64,000 nucleotides of DNA, from the NCBI GenBank assembly GCA_947359465.1, contig OX375875.1, positions 53,625,583 through 53,689,582 of the forward strand, given 5' to 3'. This stretch comes from Metellina segmentata. Its lineage: Eukaryota; Arthropoda; Arachnida; Araneae; Tetragnathidae. Of this stretch, positions 58,816 to 64,000 are shown in pieces (position 1 is the first letter of the stretch; every line of letters begins with the position of its first letter). Position numbers and translations under genes: made by a program. Under the pieces are notes generated by a model that was given only the letters and a program-made list of their open reading frames with translations, did not search any database and was not told where the DNA came from.

Positions 58816-60093
58816 CCATCTGCCACTTAAAGTTTCTTAACCCTCTTGGTAGTTTATATTTGCTTCCAAAACTGCCCTGTTGTGGCCAGTCTCCGGCGTA
58901 AAAACCTATTCAAAACTGTCACTAGTTCTGAGCAATGAACAATTTGTTTCTTATACTTGATCTTCATTCCCCTTGGTGTAATAGAGCAATTTTCTTCAGA
59001 CGAGGTACTTCGTCCTTAGCAAAATTGACCAGATCTTGTACGATACCTCGTCGAAACTCTTGGAAGGTTAACTGTGTACGTCTAATTGTTGAAAATGCGG
59101 CCGTTACCCACATTTGATACTCTATTGTCTCTCCACGGTCACATTTTGCTATTTTGATGACAAGCTAGACCATCCACAAACAGGCACTTTGGCTTTGAAA
59201 TCGATAAACACAACGTAATTTTTCCAGATGTTCTAAATGTGTCCCCGATTGGGATCTCATGAACATATTTCATGGAGAAAACCTACAGAAATAGATTCGC
59301 GTATAAGCAAGTTTCTCTGTTGTTTTTACCTATTGATGGCTGTCATGAAAGAAAAAGTTTCCTTATTACTTATGGATGTTGATCACAGTCGTCACTCACA
59401 TTTCATAGCTTATTTACGAAGAATACATGCATCTATATGCGCATTTCATACCCTCCAAAAGGCAAAATTGCAGTAATGTTCTGGTGGGTAAGTCTAGGGG
59501 TGTTTGATGAAGATTCAAGAATACCATTTCTAGGCAATTAAAATATATTTAAAGGATTAATCATACATCTTTAGGTTTAGCCTAACTAAAGGTGTCAAGA
59601 CAAACGCGTCAATGAGCGCTTAGCAGCTGGTGAGTTCGCTCTTTTTGTTGCGCCTTCGCTCCGCCTTAAGTATTCCGTGGCGCTGGCATCGCCACGAGTG
59701 TCGCCACTGTACAGGTAGCTGGGTGGATGGGGGATCGTGTATAGGACATTAATACTTGTACTTGTGTTAATTCTTGTTTCCAATTAAGTGCAAGATAAAA
59801 TATTTTTACGCTTGTCTCTCTCATGGTACCACAATGAGACACTTCAATTTCCCGTTCACTTACTTGTCCAAAGGGTGTTCCGTGTTTTTTGACGTCTGAA
59901 CATATTTTCACGTTCGTTTTCTTTTCTTTTCTGAACTCATTTCTATCTTTCTTCTGTGATCCAACTTCTGAAGAATTCCATTAGAGCGACTAGCTCTTGT
60001 AGTTTTAGCAACATTATGAAGCTCCATGGCCGAAATCAAGCATGTTTGAACTTAACGGCAGAATTGGAGAGTAAATCCCGAACGTGTTGATTA
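58816..60093. other. Repeat E copy 4 at 58998-59071; otherwise no recognisable gene
   Basis: 58998-59071 contains GACGAGGTACTTCGTCCTTA, GACCAGATCTTGTACGATAC, CTCGTCGAAACTCTTGGAAG and GTTAA, matching repeat E and again ending at TTAA (59068-59071). The remainder shows no coding or repeat features. Confidence 0.55.
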
Positions 60094-60643
60094 TACACCA
60101 TATGGACAAATGTATTTGGACACTGCATGTTTTACAGAAAAAGTTTTTTATTATTCTATTTAGTAAAGGGTAGGCCTTCCTTTTGCTTGTATTACAGCTG
60201 CAACACGTCGAGACATACTTTACACAAGTTATCTGTAAGTCTGGGCAGGAATATCTCTCCATGCCTCATGCAAGGCTGTGATAAGAGATTGATGTGAAGA
60301 TGGGCATGCGTGGCGATGTCGTACTCGTCGCTCCAGCTTGTCCCACAAGTGCTCGATCGGATTGAGATCGAAGCTCTAAGCAGGCCAGTCAAGCGAATTC
60401 ACCTCATTTTTTGGAAAAACCAGTCCAGTACAAGATTTGTAGCATGAAATGGAGCTTGATCCTGTTGGAAGATACAACCATCATCGCCATAGTATTAACA
60501 TAGTGTAGACAAGGCCGAACTATCCAGAAAGTTGAGGTACATAAAAGAATAGGCCAAATCCTAACCACTAAAAACAGCCCCACACTAAGATTATTCCTCC
60601 TCCGAATTTCTGCAGTGTCCAATTACGTTTTCCATGTAGTGTC
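60094..60643 (-). mobile_element. Short Tc1-like remnant, 546 bp, with terminal inverted repeats
   Basis: Element 60096-60641: left CACCATATGGACAAATGTAT then TTGGACACTGCA; right inverted CACTACATGGAAAACGTAAT then TTGGACACTGCA; preceded by TA. The - strand carries scraps of Tc1 transposase C-terminus, out of frame. It aligns with 23748-25020 over CTGTATTACAGCTGCAACAC, TCTGGGCAGGAATA and GTCGCTCCAG(T/C)TTGTCCCAC, so both are one family. Confidence 0.82.
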
Positions 60644-61735
60644 TATTGTTTATATCAGTTTGTTGCCATTCGCCAAAACGCAAATAATGTCTATTTCTAT
60701 ACCTCGTAGTGAAGACAGAGAGGGGGATTATTTTAAACTTACCGAAGTAATATTTACATTTATGAAGTAAAACACATTTCTCTTCCAAATCATTCCTTTG
60801 AATTTTTTACTGATATATTAATATGTTCTCACCAAACAACCATAACTTAAGTTTAACGGACAAACTATGTTTAAACATAACAAATCGTAAAATTTAAACT
60901 AGCTATCGCTGCATGTCGAAGTTAATAATGGCAGACAGTTCAGGCGAAAGATTGCGTATGATTAGTTTCAACAAGGCCCGTACACAAGTTATGTCTTCCA
61001 GAAACAGTGACGTCACATACGATATCGATTAATACTTGTAACACCAGTTTATGAGAATTATTAACGACTCAAATCTTACAAATAATATGAGTAGACAATA
61101 AAATACATTCATTTGCGAAATAGTATAGATTACTTCAAAATAAAACTGTTTCAGATCTGACATTAATTTCATAATATACTTGTATGGAATTTAATTTTAA
61201 ATTTATAACAATCGAAGTGAAATATAATTCTTTTAAAAAAAGACAAGTTAATAAAAGCTAAAATCCACTCCTTCAGCCTTTTTTTTAAGTCGTCTTATAT
61301 TGATCTGACTGTTCAGATACTTTCTAACTAATCAGCATATGCGTTGTTAGTCTGTGTTATTACTTGGCTTTGAGTGATTTCTAAAGGATTTATACAACAT
61401 GAAATAGCTAATAGTTTTGAACTTTAATTAACCCTCTGGGACTCATCAGACTTCAGACTTACTGTTTTAAAACCACAGCATACATAACAAAATATTCCAT
61501 TGGTTGAAAGAATCTAAGGAAAGATTGTATTGATCAATGGTTAGAAGAGTCGCGCAGAAAACATTACAAGCTACGGATTGGATATATGAGTGTGAATCCT
61601 GAGGGGAAGCTAATTTTTATTAGATCTGTATTTCCTAAATTTTTATAATTGATAAATTGATAATGGAATAATATAGTAACATTATTCTTTCCAGACGTCA
61701 TGTTGAAATTATAATTTTCTATTCCAGTTATTGGG
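60644..61735. other. No recognisable gene
   Basis: AT-rich. Nothing identified. Confidence 0.45.
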
Positions 61736-61737
61736 TC

Positions 61738-62035
61738 TTTGGTAGCTCAGTCTCAAAGGTAGCTAAATAGAAACCGCTGGGTTGCGAATTCAAAACTTGA
61801 TCCAGACAGAGATCGTTGTGCACGTGGGGGCTGGTGGACGCTAAATCTACCATGGCCTCAAGTTAGCGTGGTGTGGGAGTTTGGATAGTGGAGTACCAGC
61901 TCAGATGTTATGCATCTGACCTAGGTTCGAAATTAATGGATGGTGTCCTCGGATCTTTCCCTTCAGACTGATCCCGGACCGTTGTCATTAGCCCGTTGTT
62001 TTGATCCAGGGCGACGTTAATTCAACTACCTACCA
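61738..62035 (+). mobile_element. SINE-A, near full-length, alternative head
   Basis: Head with GGTAGCTCAGTCTCAAAGGT and GGGTTGCGAATTCAAAACTT, linker GATCGTTGTGCACGTGGGGG, body GCGTGGTGTGGGAGTTTGGA, GTACCAGCTCAGATGTTATG, ACTGATCCCGGACCGTTGTC and GGCGACGTTAATTCAACTAC with a CTACC tail. Confidence 0.85.
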
Positions 62036-64000
62036 ATTATGATATTCAATTGAGTCTCACAGAAAAATAAACAATAACATAAGTTAAACATCCTATTATG
62101 GACTATAGAACTCTTTCGTCTGTTTATTTATTTATGAGCAGTTATTTTTATGAATAAAAATGCACCTTGCTGTGAGAAAATAGTGCAAATCTTCTTAACC
62201 TTGTAAATATCTAGATCATTCTCTAAATACCGTAACACATTCAAATATAAAACCATCAAGCAATCAAATAAGTTACGGACTTTGAAAGAACCTTAAATGT
62301 CAAAAAATGCAATAAAACCTATTTTCAAGCTTTTCTATGAATCGAGAAAAAGACATTTTCCATATTGCAGCCGAACGAAAACATTAGCTGACTTATAGAG
62401 AAACGTGAATACCAACGTCCCAATCTAAAAATTCATCAGTCGGAAACTAAACGTATGTGTGTGTGTGTGTTTTTTGTAGGGAATTTTTATTATTTTCCTA
62501 TTTCTCTCTTTTTCCCCATCCTATGAGTTACAAGCGATATCCAATCCGCTTTAAGATCCAGAGGATATTTTCCCCTCTCGGCGCAGCAATTTCCTGCTTT
62601 AGAAGTCGTTTTCAGCTATTCCTCCCATCCGCCAAACGACAATTTGATGAATCGGCCCTTCAGAAATGTTCCTCAAAACGCAGAAATTTAGGAACTAGAA
62701 GTAAAAAGAGATATTGAAATCTTTTTTTTCTTTACTATGATTATTATTATTATTATTATCCCTACCTCTTTTTCCCTCATCGGCCGTCTATGTCAGCTTT
62801 TCCCCCATGTGTGTGTTCCAAAGGAGAAAATAATGCTAAAACGGTAAAAGGGGAACGGTTCTTCAGAAAATCCCTTAATGAGCCAGCAATGAGGGAAAAG
62901 ATTGCTTTTTCTCCCTCTGAAGGGACTCCGATTAAATAAAATGTTTCTAAAAAATTCCGAAATCGTAGATGGCGGGTGCCAAACCAGAAGGATGCTGGGA
63001 AATCCACGTGATTATGAAATTCCATCCTTTACCATAGGGTGCCTAACGGGAAAAGGGGGGGGGGAAGTGACGCCATAAATCACGTGACTAGGTCTCTCGA
63101 GTGGCAGAGTGCCGTTCCGATCTTTAGCTTTCCCCTCTATCAAGAAAAGGGTGGAAAAATGAGCAATAAAAAATATTGCTTTCGAACGTTTTGAAGGGGT
63201 ATGCAAATAGGGTGAGTGTATGGTTTTCCACGTGCGGTTATGTGTAATTATTAGAGATTTTTTTTCCCCCTGCGTTAGCCTACAGATATTTTCTGAGCTC
63301 CTTTTTTTCGGTTGTATGGTATGTGTTTTTGTGCGTGAGTGTTCGCGTACGAGTACTTGAAACTGCAAGCACTCTTTCATTAGGGAAAAAATGTTCTTTT
63401 CCGCGTGCTTCTTTTTTTTTTTCTTTTGCTGCTATCCAATTTATCTCGCAAATAGCTCCTTTTTAAGAACTCTTAGTGTGTTCGAGTGCTAAATAGGGGT
63501 TAGATGCTCGATGATCCAGTTTTCTATGGGCTTTTACTTTCATTTCGAGCTTTTTTCTCGAAAAATAAAGGACGGAGATTTTCGTGGGTGGAAGAAAAAA
63601 CACTTCAAAGAAGTTTTAGAACGTAATTTCTGTATGGCTTTGTCCAATTTTCTTTTTAAGATTGAGTCTAGGAAGATGTTTAGCAAGGTTGAATGCACAG
63701 TGTGGTCGATAAGTAACTTCACCCACGTAGAGGCTATACCTAAGTATTTTAGATGTCAGTCCTGAGTATTTACTCCCAGGTAAAAATTACCCCTCCCACA
63801 CTTCAGTTTCGTTTGCCCTAAAGCTATATAAACACCCATGTTTTTAAATACCTCATTTAATAGATTATCTTAAATAGGTTGCTTTCTTTTTAAGTAAACA
63901 ATAATGGTCAATAATGAACTGCATAGCTCAAAGGCTCATATTGTTGATAGAAATCTGCATACTGACATTTGTTTTGATTAGTCCACTCTGGAATTAATCG
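62036..64000. other. No recognisable gene; less AT-rich unique block 62480-63780
   Basis: Contains a TG run (62456-62469), a (TTA)n run (62740-62759) and a poly-G run (63054-63063). Overlapping open frames on both strands have no family features. Nothing like the missing second Ig domain of Beat was seen. Confidence 0.4.

Noticed and set aside
58488..58901. 137-codon + frame with serine/leucine run
   Set aside because: Read through an inverted LTR-like repeat and a (CT)n tract.

Overview
This is an AT-rich animal nuclear window. It holds parts of a single recognisable host gene, buried in repeats. The host gene is a member of the arthropod beaten path (beat) family on the + strand. Two consecutive exons are visible (13143-13348 and 25119-25254). 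Together they encode the first immunoglobulin domain of a Beat protein, a neuronal cell-surface or secreted adhesion molecule that in insects binds Sidestep-family partners during axon guidance. The splice phases match, and the intron between the exons is 11.8 kb. I found neither the signal-peptide exon nor the second Ig domain, so the gene very probably starts before base 1 and ends after base 64000, and almost everything else here is intron. Beat family, giant introns, abundant tRNA-derived SINEs and a Ty3 element with gag-pol in one frame suggest a chelicerate. One repeat resembles repeats I recall from orb-weaving spider genomes, so an araneoid spider is my best guess, but species is not determinable. 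Layout: 1-13.1 kb is upstream intron with a ~165-bp direct repeat, a ~118-bp minisatellite, a 28-bp minisatellite of heat-shock-element-like palindromes, SINE fragments, and a cluster of four SINE-B copies abutting the first exon. 13.1-25.3 kb holds the exon-intron-exon unit; its intron contains a hAT MITE with target-site duplication, a nested SINE, a TTAA-flanked MITE, a degenerate GC-richer minisatellite, a Helitron-like element carrying a MITE, a ~120-bp minisatellite and a Tc1-like remnant ending 98 bp before the second exon. 25.3-34.6 kb has a nearly perfect 208-bp-arm foldback element, microsatellites and many SINE-A copies. 34.65-40.13 kb is a very young full-length Ty3/Gypsy retrotransposon on the - strand, with LTRs that look identical but two frame breaks. 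40.1-42.3 kb is a Helitron-like element with repeated terminal hairpins and a Tc1-like remnant. 42.3-64 kb is intron-like sequence with two solo LTRs, paired MITEs, tandem repeats and a hAT element carrying the best full-length SINE-A. There are no convincing RNA genes other than tRNA-like SINE heads, and no CRISPR arrays or operons. All repeat boundaries come from reading by eye.
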